Source of the DNA: Microbacterium jejuense
GTDB lineage: Bacteria; Actinomycetota; Actinomycetes; Actinomycetales; Microbacteriaceae
Assembly (NCBI RefSeq): GCF_019511665.1
Contig: NZ_JAEUAW010000020.1
Span: forward strand, 1-60,444
Reading direction: 5' to 3'
DNA length: 60,444 nt
Both the position numbers and the translations under genes were made by a program. The notes below the pieces were generated by a model. The model was not told where the DNA came from. It did no database searches and saw only the letters and a list, made by a program, of their open reading frames with translations. Shown one piece after another: positions 25,447-35,816 of the stretch (position 1 is its first letter; the number at the start of each line of letters is the position of its first letter).

Positions 25447-26925
25447 ATGGGCACAGTCGGCGCACAGCTCTTTCGGCGCAAGCCCATCGTCGTCCAGCAC
25501 ACGCACCACCGCGGCGAAGAACTCGCGCGCAATCTCAGCACCTTCCAGCTGATGATGTTCGGCGTCGGCGCGACCGTCGGCACCGGCATCTTCTTCGTGC
25601 TGAGCGAGTCGATCCCCAAAGCCGGGCCCGCGGTGATCATCTCGTTCGTCGTCGCCGCGATCTGCGCGGGGCTCTCGGCGCTCTGCTACGCGGAGCTCGC
25701 CGCGGCGATCCCGGTGAGCGGCTCGACGTACTCGTACACGTACCACGCGCTCGGCGAGGTCTGGGCGATCATCATCGCGGGCTGCGTGCTGCTGGAGTAC
25801 GGCGTCGCGGTGTCGGCGGTCGCCGTCGGCTGGAGCGGCTACTTCAACGAGCTGCTGCAGAACACGCTGGGCTTCCGGCTGCCGGACGCGCTGTCGGTGA
25901 CGTTCATCCAGGGATCGGACGGGGCCGCGACGGGCGGCGTCATCAATCTGCCCGCCGTCGTGCTGGTCGGGCTGTGCTGCCTGCTGCTGATCCGCGGAGT
26001 GGCGGAGTCGGCGACCGTGAACGCGATCATGGTGCTCATCAAGCTCGGCGTGCTCGCGCTGTTCATCGTGCTCGGCATCACGGCCTTCAACGCCGACCAC
26101 TTCGAGGATTTCTTCCGGTTCGGCGCCGCGGGCGTGAGCGCGGCGGCGGGCACGATCTTCTTCTCCTTCATCGGCCTGGACGCAGTGGCGACCGCGGGCG
26201 AAGAGGTGCGCAATCCGCAGAAGGCCCTGCCGCGCGCCATCATCGGGGCGCTGATCATCGTCTCGACGGTGTACATCCTGGTGGCGATCGCCGGTCTCGC
26301 CGCAGAGCCGGTCGAGTTCTTCTCGACCGAGGAGGCCGGCGAAGCGGGCCTGGCGCAGATCCTGGAGAACGTCACCGGCACGCCCGTCTGGAGCACGATC
26401 CTCGCCGCGGGCGCCGTCGTCTCGATCTTCTCGGTGACGCTCGTCACCCTGTACGGCCAGACGCGGATCCTGTTCTCGATCTCGCGTGACGGCTTCGTGC
26501 CCCGCCGGTTCGTGCGGGTCAACGCCAAGACGCTCACGCCGATCTACAACACGGTCGTCGTGTCGGTCGTCGTCGCGGTGGTCGCGGGGTTCGTGCCGTC
26601 GGACTACCTGTGGGACACCGTGTCGATCGGCACGCTGATGGCGTTCATCGTCGTCGCGCTCGCGGTCATCGTGCTGCGCCGGACCCAGCCGGGCCTGGAG
26701 CGGCCGTTCCGCGTGCCCCTGTACCCCGTCGTGCCGATCCTCACGATCGCCGCCTGCGTGTACATCCTGTCGGGGCTGGCGGCGGTGACGTGGGTGATCT
26801 TCGGCGCGTGGATCGTCATCGTGCTGCTCTACTACTGGTTCTACGGACGTCGGCATGCGACGCTCAACGACTACACCTCGGACGAGCAGATCGCCGAGCC
26901 GATCCACCCCGAGGAGGAGCGGTGA
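25447..26925 (+). CDS. APC-family amino-acid permease
   Basis: 492 residues from ATG 25447, with GGGAG 6 nt upstream. Twelve membrane segments are apparent. The first contains the APC substrate-site motif GVGATVGTGIFFVLSE, and helix 6-7 has FFSFIGLDAVATAGEEVRNPQKALPRAI, the consensus amphipathic segment of cationic amino-acid transporter (CAT-like) members. The soluble N-terminus (about 40 residues) and the acidic C-terminus (EQIAEPIHPEEER) are cytoplasmic. It should import an amino acid or related cation by proton coupling. Its stop overlaps the GTG of the stress-protein gene, a pairing often seen for CAT-type transporters. Confidence 0.9.
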   Translation: MGTVGAQLFRRKPIVVQHTHHRGEELARNLSTFQLMMFGVGATVGTGIFFVLSESIPKAGPAVIISFVVAAICAGLSALCYAELAAAIPVSGSTYSYTYHALGEVWAIIIAGCVLLEYGVAVSAVAVGWSGYFNELLQNTLGFRLPDALSVTFIQGSDGAATGGVINLPAVVLVGLCCLLLIRGVAESATVNAIMVLIKLGVLALFIVLGITAFNADHFEDFFRFGAAGVSAAAGTIFFSFIGLDAVATAGEEVRNPQKALPRAIIGALIIVSTVYILVAIAGLAAEPVEFFSTEEAGEAGLAQILENVTGTPVWSTILAAGAVVSIFSVTLVTLYGQTRILFSISRDGFVPRRFVRVNAKTLTPIYNTVVVSVVVAVVAGFVPSDYLWDTVSIGTLMAFIVVALAVIVLRRTQPGLERPFRVPLYPVVPILTIAACVYILSGLAAVTWVIFGAWIVIVLLYYWFYGRRHATLNDYTSDEQIAEPIHPEEER

Positions 26926-27815
26926 CCTACGTCGTCGGGTACGGCCCGCGCAATGACGACCGCAGCGCCCTCGAGCTCGCGTTCCAGTTCGCACGTTCGC
27001 GTCCCGGGCCGGTCGTCGCGGTCTCGGTGGTCCCTCAGGGCTGGGGGACGCCGGTGGCAGCCGGAGTCGACCGCGAGTACGAGGCGTGGGCCGCGGGCGA
27101 GGGGCAGCGCAGCGCAGAACTGGCGATGGCGGACTCCGCGCACCATCGCGATCTGGCCGCAGAGGCGGTGTGGGTCACGGGAAGATCCGTCCCCGCGACG
27201 CTCATCGACCAGGCGACGGATCGGGATGCCGTCCTCATCGTGGTGGGCTCGGCAGAAGACGCGGCACCCGGCCGGGTGCGGCTGACGTCGAAGACCGACC
27301 GGCTCGTGCATTCGTCGCCGCTGCCCGTGGCCATCGCGCCGCGCGGCTATCGCACGTCGAGCCGGGTCGCGCGCGTGACGGTCGGGTTCCGCGGCGACGA
27401 CGCCGGCTGGTCGCTCCTGGACCGCGTGGCAGGCATCGCCCGGTCGTCGGCCGCGCACCTGCGACTGGTGACGTTCCTGGTCGACCCCGCGCGTCGCCCG
27501 GTCACCACCGACGTGAGCCACGCGCAGGCCCAGGTCATCGACGTGTGGACGAGGCAGGCGGTCGCCGCGCAGGCCGAGGCGGTCGTCCACGTGCGCACCC
27601 TGGGGTTCGCCGACGACGAGATCGAGTACGGCATCGCGGCCGCGCCCGACTGGGGCGCGGCCGTGTCGTCCGTGGGCTGGACCGAGGGCGACGTCCTGGT
27701 CGTCGGCTCGTCGTCCACGCACCGCCTCGCGCAGGTGTTCCTCGGCTCCAGCGCTTCCAAGATCCTGCGCAACGCCCCCGTTCCGGTCGTGGTGGTGCCG
27801 GGCGCCGGCGCCTGA
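26922..27815 (+). CDS. Universal stress protein, tandem UspA domains
   Basis: 297 residues from GTG 26922, which overlaps the permease stop (GTGA) and sits right after GAGGAGG. Two Usp-fold halves are visible: residues 1-140 (VVGYGPRNDDRSALELAFQFA, ending SPLPVAIAPRGY) and 145-297 (VARVTVGFRGDDAGWSLLDRVA, ending APVPVVVVPGAG). The second half has a GSSSTHRLAQVFLGSSASKIL nucleotide-loop-like stretch; the first half has only GSAEDAAPGRVRL in its place. It is likely a regulatory subunit or nucleotide-binding partner of the permease encoded just upstream. Confidence 0.85.
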   Translation: MTYVVGYGPRNDDRSALELAFQFARSRPGPVVAVSVVPQGWGTPVAAGVDREYEAWAAGEGQRSAELAMADSAHHRDLAAEAVWVTGRSVPATLIDQATDRDAVLIVVGSAEDAAPGRVRLTSKTDRLVHSSPLPVAIAPRGYRTSSRVARVTVGFRGDDAGWSLLDRVAGIARSSAAHLRLVTFLVDPARRPVTTDVSHAQAQVIDVWTRQAVAAQAEAVVHVRTLGFADDEIEYGIAAAPDWGAAVSSVGWTEGDVLVVGSSSTHRLAQVFLGSSASKILRNAPVPVVVVPGAGA

Positions 27816-27853
27816 ACTCCAGCGCCGGTTCCGCCCTCTCCTTCGCCCCCGCC

Positions 27854-28120
27854 CGCAGAATCGGATCCGCATCTGCGGATCGCGCCGGCGACACGCCGAC
27901 CCGCGGCATCCCGAGACGGCGCGCCGCCCCAGATCTCCGCTCCAGCGGATCCGATCCGTGCACAGGAGGGCGCTGAGAGTAGACCGGTGTGGGCAGTCTC
28001 CCCCGTCCTCGGCCCGCACAATCGGATCCGCATCTGCGGATCGCGCCGGCGACACGCCGGCCCGCGGCATCCCGAGACGGCGTGTCGCCCCCGATCTCCG
28101 CTCCAGCGGATCCGATTCCG
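27854..28120. repeat. 160-bp-period tandem duplication between convergent genes
   Basis: Two near-identical blocks of about 100 bp start at 27854 and 28014. Each opens with CGCAnAATCGGATCCGCAT, continues with ATCTGCGGATCGCGCCGG and a GCGGCATCCCGAGACGGCG stretch, and closes with CTCCAGCGGATCCGAT. ATCCGCATCTGCGGAT is itself a near-palindrome, and the opening and closing CGGATCCGAT/ATCGGATCCG are inverse of one another, so each block can fold as a hairpin. It lies between the stress-protein stop (27815) and the GH3 stop (28234), genes that converge. Confidence 0.85.
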
Positions 28121-28179
28121 TGCAGCGGCGCGCGAGACGGAGGTGGCGGCGCCGGCAACCGGCGACACCGAGAGACGAA

Positions 28180-28212
28180 GGATGCCGCACCGCGGGTCGC
28201 GGTGCGGCATCC
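28180..28212. terminator. 15-bp perfect hairpin after the GH3 gene
   Basis: GGATGCCGCACCGCG and CGCGGTGCGGCATCC pair perfectly around a GGT loop. It lies 22 bp beyond the stop of the minus-strand GH3 gene and is the likely transcript end on that strand; no T-tract follows. Confidence 0.75.
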
Positions 28213-28233
28213 GTCCGGCTGGAACGAGGGGGG

Positions 28234-30045
28234 TTACAGGGTGAGGCCGTGGCCGAAGCGGAACAGCGGGTCCTCGGTGTCGAACGGCACGTCGGGACGC
28301 GACGCCTCGACCGCCGCCATCGAGCGCGGGATGTCGAACGGCAGCCGACCCTTGGCCTCGGCCGCGCCCGACAGCACATCGAGCAGGGCCGCCGAGCTGG
28401 CGCCCCAGTTGCCGGTCACCGCGTGCGCGGCCTCGACGATCGGCCCGAGGATCGCGGGCCGGTCGAGGAAGACGTCGACCACGGTCGGCACCGCGGCGGC
28501 GACCTCGGCCACGTGGGCGATCGTCTCGGGCGCGAAGTCCAGCGAGCCGGCGTGGAAGAACGACTCGAACCCGCTGCCGCGCTGCTCGTACGGCGCCTGC
28601 AGGCGCAGCACCGCGAGGTCGGCCTCGGCCGGCGTCGCGACGACGTCGCCGTACGCGGAAGCGGTCTCGGCGTCGATGCCCTCGACGTAGAGCTTCACGC
28701 CCGGCGCGAAGGGCAGCACCGCGTCCCTGTTCGAGAGGATCGTCAGCGCGGCACGCTGGGCCGCGTCACCCGCCGCGCGGAACTCGTCCGAGCCCACGAT
28801 GCGGTCGGCAGCCTCGGCGTCGACATACGGGTTCTCGAACAGACCGAGCGCGAACTTCTCGCGCAGCAGGCGGCGGGCCGAGGCATCCACTCGATCCTCG
28901 GTGATGCGGCCGTCCTCGACGAGCGCCACGAGCAGTTCGGGGCACGCCTCGCCGCCGAACTGGTCGGCGCCGGCGTCGAGGATCTTGACCATGCGCTCTT
29001 CGCGGGTGAGGTGCTCGACGCCCCATGCGCGCGCCGGGAACGGCTGCCCCATGATCTCGGCGTCGGTCACGAGGCCCCAGTCGGTGCAGACCACGCCGTC
29101 GAAGCCGTAGCGCTCACGCAGCAGCCCCGTCAGCACGGACTTGTTGAAGCCGAAGCCGACCTCTTCGTACTCGGTGCCGACCGGCATGCCGTAGTAGGGC
29201 ATCACCTGGCGGACGCCGGCCGCGAAGGCGTCTTCGAACGGCTTCAGGTGCAGCTCGAACTCACCGCCGGGGTACACCTGCTCGCGGCCGTACTCGAAGT
29301 GCGGGTCCTCGCCGTCCTGCTGCGGGCCGCCGCCGGGGAAGTGCTTGACCATCGTCGAGACCGCGCCGGGGCCGAAGGACTCACCGTTCTGGAAGCCGCG
29401 GATGTACGCCGCGCCGAGCTTGCCCGACAGCTCCGCGTCCTCGCCGAACGTCTGCAGCTGCCGCGACCAGCGCGGCTCGGTGGCGAGATCGACCTGCGGG
29501 TGCAGCGCCACGCGGATGCCGACCGCCGTGTACTCCTGGCGTGCGATGTCGCCGAAGCGCTCGACGAGCCCGGCGTCCCGCGTCGCCGCGAGCCCCAGCG
29601 TGTCGGGCCACTGCGAGAACGGGCCCGACAGCATGGCTGCGCCCGGGTTGTCGGTGAACGAGTGCCGCGGGTCGGTCGAGATCGTCACGGGGATGCCGAG
29701 ACGAGTGGATGCCGCCAGCTCCTGCAGCGCGTTGTGCCAGCGCGCGATCGCACCGGCGGTGGGCGCGACGCCCAGCAGGTTGAAGTGGTTCATCCGCCGG
29801 TCGAGCACGTACTCGCGGTTGGACGGCAGGCCGAACATCGGGTCGGCGTCGGCGAGCTCGCCGTCCGGGCCCATCGTGATCATGGTCTGGAAGAACAGCC
29901 CGGCCTTCTCTTCCAGCGTCATCTCGGCCAGAAGGAGCTCGACGCGCTGGTCGACCGGCAGGCTCGCGTCGAGCCAAGGGCGATCGGTCACCGGGGCCTC
30001 CTCAGCGGGGCCGGGTGCGGCATCCTGAACCGTGGTGTCGGTCAT
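28234..30045 (-). CDS. Glycoside hydrolase family 3 (beta-glycosidase)
   Basis: 603 residues from ATG 30045, with GGGAG 7 nt upstream; its start overlaps the MFS stop (TGATG). The N-terminal barrel has PTISTDPRHSF-type and HPQVDLATEPRWSR segments, VSTMVKHFPGGGPQQDGEDPH (the KHFPG substrate loop), and the nucleophile loop GVVCTDWG, with Asp at about 321. The C-terminal alpha/beta sandwich (ALTILSNRDAVLPFAPG) is present and ends FRFGHGLTL, the usual GH3 C-terminal loop. No signal peptide, so it acts in the cytoplasm on sugars brought in by the neighbouring transporter, probably a beta-glucoside or related oligosaccharide. Likely under the double TetR regulator encoded opposite. Confidence 0.92.
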   Translation of the reverse strand: MTDTTVQDAAPGPAEEAPVTDRPWLDASLPVDQRVELLLAEMTLEEKAGLFFQTMITMGPDGELADADPMFGLPSNREYVLDRRMNHFNLLGVAPTAGAIARWHNALQELAASTRLGIPVTISTDPRHSFTDNPGAAMLSGPFSQWPDTLGLAATRDAGLVERFGDIARQEYTAVGIRVALHPQVDLATEPRWSRQLQTFGEDAELSGKLGAAYIRGFQNGESFGPGAVSTMVKHFPGGGPQQDGEDPHFEYGREQVYPGGEFELHLKPFEDAFAAGVRQVMPYYGMPVGTEYEEVGFGFNKSVLTGLLRERYGFDGVVCTDWGLVTDAEIMGQPFPARAWGVEHLTREERMVKILDAGADQFGGEACPELLVALVEDGRITEDRVDASARRLLREKFALGLFENPYVDAEAADRIVGSDEFRAAGDAAQRAALTILSNRDAVLPFAPGVKLYVEGIDAETASAYGDVVATPAEADLAVLRLQAPYEQRGSGFESFFHAGSLDFAPETIAHVAEVAAAVPTVVDVFLDRPAILGPIVEAAHAVTGNWGASSAALLDVLSGAAEAKGRLPFDIPRSMAAVEASRPDVPFDTEDPLFRFGHGLTL

Positions 30046-31349
30046 CACTTCACTCCCTTGATGCGGTAGACGAGCACGGCGCCGGCGAGTGCCACGAGCG
30101 CGCCGAAGAGGTAGTAGACGGTGTAGCCGCCGAGCGGTGTGGCCGCACCGAGCGCGATGATGCCGGGCGCGATCGCCGGGGCGATCGACTGCGGCAGCGC
30201 GTTGGCGATGTTGAGCACACCGAGGTCCTTCGCGGTGTCGTCCGGGTTCGGCAGCACCTGCGTCGCGAGCGCGAGGTCGACCGACATGAACGAGCCCGCG
30301 CCGAGGCCGATGATCGCCTGTGCCACGAGCACGACAGGGACGCTGGGCGCGAACGCCAGGACGACGAGACCGACGACCATGATGCCGCCGGCGATGGCGA
30401 CGAACGGGCGGCGCTTGCCGATCTTGTCGGACAGCACGCCGCCGAGCGGGCCCGAGATCGCCATCGCGACCATCGACGCGAGGTTGGCCGCGAGGATCGT
30501 CGAGATCGCGGTCTGCTCGTCGAGGCCGAACTTCTCAGTGAGGTAGAAGGGCAGGAAGGTCGCGATGCCGGCGTAGCCGAACATCACCAGGAACTTGGTG
30601 AGCCACGTCCAGCCGAAGTCGGGGTGCTTGGCCGGGTTGAACACGAACGATCCGAAGAACTGGCCGATGGTGAACCGCTGCGCGGGCTTCTCTTCCAGGC
30701 GGCGGTCCTTGAGCACGAGCACGAACAGCACGGCGAGGACGGTCGCGATCGCGGCGGGGACGACGAAGCGGGCGAAGTCGTCCGACAGGAAGTTGACGAG
30801 GAACGAACCGGCCAGGATGCCGAGAGGGGTCGTCAGGCCCACGATGCCCGAGACCTTGCCGCGGCCCGAGACGGGCACCTGGTCGGGGAGCGTCGCGTTC
30901 GCCGCGGCGAGCACGGCGTTCATGGCGGTCTGCACCAGGCACCACGCGATGAGGACGATCCACACCGAGTTCGCGACGCCGATGAGTGCGAAGCCGCCGA
31001 GGCCGACGAGCGTGCCACCGAGGATCCAGGGACGACGCATGCCGAAGCGCGACGTGGTGCGGTCCGACAGACGACCGGCGAGCGGGTTGGCGATCAGCGC
31101 GAACAGTGCGCCGACGCCCATGATGAGGCCGAGCTGCGCCGTCGCCTCTTCGGTGCTGTCGGTGATGTGCTGCACCTTGAACGCCATCGACACGAGAACC
31201 GGGGTGAGCAGAGCCAGATAGACGCCGAAGTTCACTCCGGCGAGGCCGGGCGTGTAGCCGCGCGGGGTCTTGTCGGGCGTCGTGCCCGGCGCCTTGAAGC
31301 CGGTCGTGCCGGCGGCCGCGGCCGTCGCGGCGGGAGACAGCTCTGTCAT
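30045..31349 (-). CDS. MFS transporter, probable glycoside importer
   Basis: 434 residues from ATG 31349, with AAAGGA 6 nt upstream. Twelve membrane segments are apparent. The loop between helices 2 and 3 carries GRLSDRTTSRFGMRRPWIL, the MFS/GPH-like R-x-G-RRPW motif, and the matching loop of the second half is GVLSDKIGKRRPFV. The Lys/Arg-rich central loop and the Ala/Thr-rich N-terminus are cytoplasmic. It is translationally coupled to the GH3 gene, which suggests import of the glycoside that enzyme hydrolyses. Its promoter faces tandem operator-like repeats at 31418-31455. Confidence 0.9.
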   Translation of the reverse strand: MTELSPAATAAAAGTTGFKAPGTTPDKTPRGYTPGLAGVNFGVYLALLTPVLVSMAFKVQHITDSTEEATAQLGLIMGVGALFALIANPLAGRLSDRTTSRFGMRRPWILGGTLVGLGGFALIGVANSVWIVLIAWCLVQTAMNAVLAAANATLPDQVPVSGRGKVSGIVGLTTPLGILAGSFLVNFLSDDFARFVVPAAIATVLAVLFVLVLKDRRLEEKPAQRFTIGQFFGSFVFNPAKHPDFGWTWLTKFLVMFGYAGIATFLPFYLTEKFGLDEQTAISTILAANLASMVAMAISGPLGGVLSDKIGKRRPFVAIAGGIMVVGLVVLAFAPSVPVVLVAQAIIGLGAGSFMSVDLALATQVLPNPDDTAKDLGVLNIANALPQSIAPAIAPGIIALGAATPLGGYTVYYLFGALVALAGAVLVYRIKGVK

Positions 31350-31417
31350 CGGAGTCCTTTCTCGGGTGCGACGCGCGGCGGCTGTGCCCAGCGTCGATTC
31401 ACGAGAATACATGAAAC

Positions 31418-31455
31418 CCGACCGTTTGGTAACTCAAATCCGACCGGTTGGTAAT
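31418..31455. promoter_or_regulatory. Tandem operator-like direct repeats between MFS and TetR genes
   Basis: CCGACCGTTTGGTAAC (31418-31433) and CCGACCGGTTGGTAAT (31440-31455) are direct repeats 22 bp apart, two turns of the helix. Each half resembles a TetR site, ACCGGTTGGT being an imperfect palindrome. They lie in the divergent region between the MFS start (31349) and the regulator start (31477), the classic place for autoregulation and target control. Confidence 0.7.
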
Positions 31456-31476
31456 CGGCCTCGGTAGACTGGCGGC

Positions 31477-32757
31477 GTGACGACGATCTCCGCGCCGGGA
31501 ACGGCCCGCAGCGCGCAGGCCGAGCGCACGCGCGCCGCGATCGTGGCGGCCGCTCACGACCTGTTCGTCTCACGCGGATACCGGGCGTCGTCGCTGCGCG
31601 ATGTCGCCGCCGCCGCCGGCATCAGTCACCCGGGCCTGCTTCGTCACTTCACGACGAAGGACGCGCTCCTCGCCGAGGTGGTCGACTCGTTCGAGCGCGA
31701 CAACGAGTTCGTGCTGCTGGAGCAGCTCGCCGCCGACGAGCCCGGCACCCTCGGTTACAGCGTGATCGCCGAGCGCAACGCGACTGTGCCCGGATACCTG
31801 CCGCTGTTCGCGGCGCTCACGGGCGAGGCATCCAGTCCACGGCATCCCGCCCACGGCATCATGCGCGACCGGTATGCCCGGCTGCGCGACCTGTCGGCGG
31901 ACGCGATCGAAGAGGCCATGGCGCATGACACGGTGTCGCCGGATCGCGATCCGGCGAGCGAAGCCGTGCGCATCGCCGCCGCATGGGACGGGCTGCAGCT
32001 GCTGGCGCAGTACCTGCCCGATCGGGTCGACATCGTGACGGCTCTGGAGACGTACGAAGAGGGCCTCGCGCTGCCGATCGGATGGCGGGATGCCGACGAC
32101 CCGGGGCCGTCCGTCACCGCCGGGCCGGTGCCGCCGATGCCGTCCTTCGCGTCACCCGACGAGGGCGCCCGGATCGGCTACCGCGTCGGCCGCGAGCGCC
32201 GCGCGAAGATCCTCGACGGCGCGACCGCGCTGTTCGCGCAGGAAGGGTACGGCGACACGAGCCTGCGTGACATCGCCGAACGCGTCGGCGTCTCGAAGTC
32301 GACTCTGCTGCACCACTACGGCTCGAAGGAGGAGCTGCTGAGCGCGGTGCTCAGCGACCGCGATCATCTCATCGAGTCGCGCGGCTCGTACGTGCGGGCC
32401 TCGCGCGCCGCGGACGAGCTGCGCGGCCTCCCCCGGGGCGCCGCCGAGAACGCGGCGTCCGCGCCCGGGCTGATCGAGGTGTACGCCGTGCTGTCGTGCG
32501 AGGCCGTGCCCGCCGATCATCCCGCCCATGCCTACTTCGAGGAGCGCTTCCGCGGCGTCATCGACCACTTCGCGGCGCTGTTCCGTGCCGCACAGCAGGA
32601 CGGCGACCTGCCGTCGCACCGCGACCCCGAGTTCGAGGCCGTGTGGCTCACGGCCCTGTGGGACGGCCTGCAGTACCAGTGGCTGTACGACCGCTCCTCG
32701 GTCGACGTGGCCGCGCAGCTGTCGGCCCACCTCGACGACGTGCTGCCGCGGGACTGA
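31477..32757 (+). CDS. Double TetR-family transcriptional regulator (two TetR units in one chain)
   Basis: 426 residues from GTG 31477. Two complete TetR units follow one another. Unit 1 (about 15-205) begins ERTRAAIVAAAHDLFVSRGY with helix-turn-helix SLRDVAAAAGISHPGLLRHF. Unit 2 (about 232-426) begins RERRAKILDGATALFAQEGY with SLRDIAERVGVSKSTLLHHY. The linker (about 205-232) is Pro/Gly-rich. Each unit keeps a full ligand-type C-terminal half, and both end in similar A-A-WDGLQL/ALWDGLQY helices, showing an internal duplication. Ordinary TetR proteins are about 200 residues and dimerise; this chain could be a pseudo-dimer able to distinguish two half sites. It faces the MFS/GH3 operon and two operator-like repeats. 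Confidence 0.9.
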   Translation: MTTISAPGTARSAQAERTRAAIVAAAHDLFVSRGYRASSLRDVAAAAGISHPGLLRHFTTKDALLAEVVDSFERDNEFVLLEQLAADEPGTLGYSVIAERNATVPGYLPLFAALTGEASSPRHPAHGIMRDRYARLRDLSADAIEEAMAHDTVSPDRDPASEAVRIAAAWDGLQLLAQYLPDRVDIVTALETYEEGLALPIGWRDADDPGPSVTAGPVPPMPSFASPDEGARIGYRVGRERRAKILDGATALFAQEGYGDTSLRDIAERVGVSKSTLLHHYGSKEELLSAVLSDRDHLIESRGSYVRASRAADELRGLPRGAAENAASAPGLIEVYAVLSCEAVPADHPAHAYFEERFRGVIDHFAALFRAAQQDGDLPSHRDPEFEAVWLTALWDGLQYQWLYDRSSVDVAAQLSAHLDDVLPRD

Positions 32758-32780
32758 GCTGACCGGGATATCCGAGTCCG

Positions 32781-33060
32781 CGCGCCCCGCTTCGTCTCGC
32801 TGGCGCTCGCTCAGCGACCGGGACCGGGCGACTCGGACGGCAGAGGGCCGACGTCCCCGGTCGTTGAGCAGCACCTTCCCGGCCGTTGAGCGAGCGAGGA
32901 ACGAGCGAGACGAAACGCCTCCGGGTGCACGAACAACACGTTCCCGGCCGTTGAGCGAGCGAGGAACGAGCGAGACGAAACGCCCCGACCGCACGAACAA
33001 CACGTTCCCGGCCGTTGAGCGAGCGAGGCACGAGCGAGACGAAACGCCCCGACCACGCGG
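32781..33060. repeat. Array of GTTGAGCGAGCG/GAGACGAAACG repeats between convergent genes
   Basis: One inverted copy (TTCGTCTCGCTGGCGCTCGC, about 32791-32825) is followed by three direct copies that each begin GGCCGTTGAGCGAGCGAGG at 32881, 32946 and 33010 (steps of 65 and 64 bp) and run through AACGAGCGAGACGAAACGCC. The 20-bp spacers between them are also alike (CCGnnnGCACGAACAACACG). It fills the gap between the TetR stop (32757) and the RecQ stop (33070). Confidence 0.9.
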
Positions 33061-33069
33061 AAAGCCCCG

Positions 33070-35070
<2,001 letters not shown>

Positions 35071-35105
35071 CCGTCCCAGGGTAGCCGCGGCATCCGACGC
35101 CCACC

Positions 35106-35123
35106 CCGGCGCCGCAGCGCCGG
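35106..35123 (-). terminator. Hairpin after the DUF1697 gene
   Basis: CCGGCGC and GCGCCGG pair around a CGCA loop, 50 bp past the stop of the minus-strand DUF1697 gene and just upstream of recQ. There is no T-tract, so it could be an attenuator or a weak terminator. Confidence 0.45.
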
Positions 35124-35173
35124 TGCACAACCCCGCCCGCACCCGCTCCGCATCGACCCTGGGGAGGAACCGC

Positions 35174-35710
35174 TCAGCACCACTTCTCGGCGATCGCGTC
35201 GATCACGGTGCGGTTGCGGTTGGTCGCGACGCCCAGCAGCTTCGCGGCGCCCAGCGGATCGACCTGCCCCGCCTGATACGCCGGCCCGAGCAGCGCATGC
35301 GCGACGCGCCCGCGCACCACCATCCCGCCCGCCTCCGACGCGAGGCCCTCGACCTTCGCCGCGGTGGCGGCGGGCAGCTCGTCCTTCAGGAGGTAGATGT
35401 AGTGCCGTGCGAGCTCCGGATGCTCCTGCGCGAGCGAAGCAGCCTCGGCGGCGATCGCTCTCACCTCGGCGGTCGTGAAGACGATCGTCGGCACGTCGAA
35501 CCCGCGATCCTCGGCGAAGGCGGCTTCGAGCAGCGCCTCGATCTTCGCGCGCGAGCGCATCGGCGTCGTGAAGCGCACGTTGCCGGTGTTGATGTGCGTC
35601 TCGACATCGGTGAACCCGACGCCCTCGACGACCCGCGCGATGTCGGCCTTGGCGAACTTGCGGTTCGCCCCGAGGTTGATCGCACGCAGAAAGGCCACGT
35701 AGGTCGGCAT
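35174..35710 (-). CDS. DUF1697 family protein
   Basis: 178 residues from ATG 35710; an ATG at 35740 would add ten residues, but family members usually begin M-P-x-Y-V-A as here. MPTYVAFLRAINLGANRKF and THINTGNVRFTT are the family hallmarks (R-G/A-I-N-L-G and S/T-GN-V). The C-terminus ends NRNRTVIDAIAEKW. The proteins are small, cytoplasmic and of unknown biochemistry. It is followed by a weak hairpin before recQ. Confidence 0.85.
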   Translation of the reverse strand: MPTYVAFLRAINLGANRKFAKADIARVVEGVGFTDVETHINTGNVRFTTPMRSRAKIEALLEAAFAEDRGFDVPTIVFTTAEVRAIAAEAASLAQEHPELARHYIYLLKDELPAATAAKVEGLASEAGGMVVRGRVAHALLGPAYQAGQVDPLGAAKLLGVATNRNRTVIDAIAEKWC

Positions 35711-35816
35711 ACCGCCATCATCCGCTATGGTCGTGCTCATGCAATGCCTGTGACTTCGTCCTCACCGAAACGAAGAAGGTGGATGCCGCACGCCGGCGTC
35801 CTCGAAAGGCACACGC

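Noticed and set aside
32881..33055. CRISPR-like array (about 45-bp repeat with about 20-bp spacers)
   Set aside because: The spacers are nearly the same as each other, the repeat unit also occurs singly and inverted elsewhere, and no cas gene is near.
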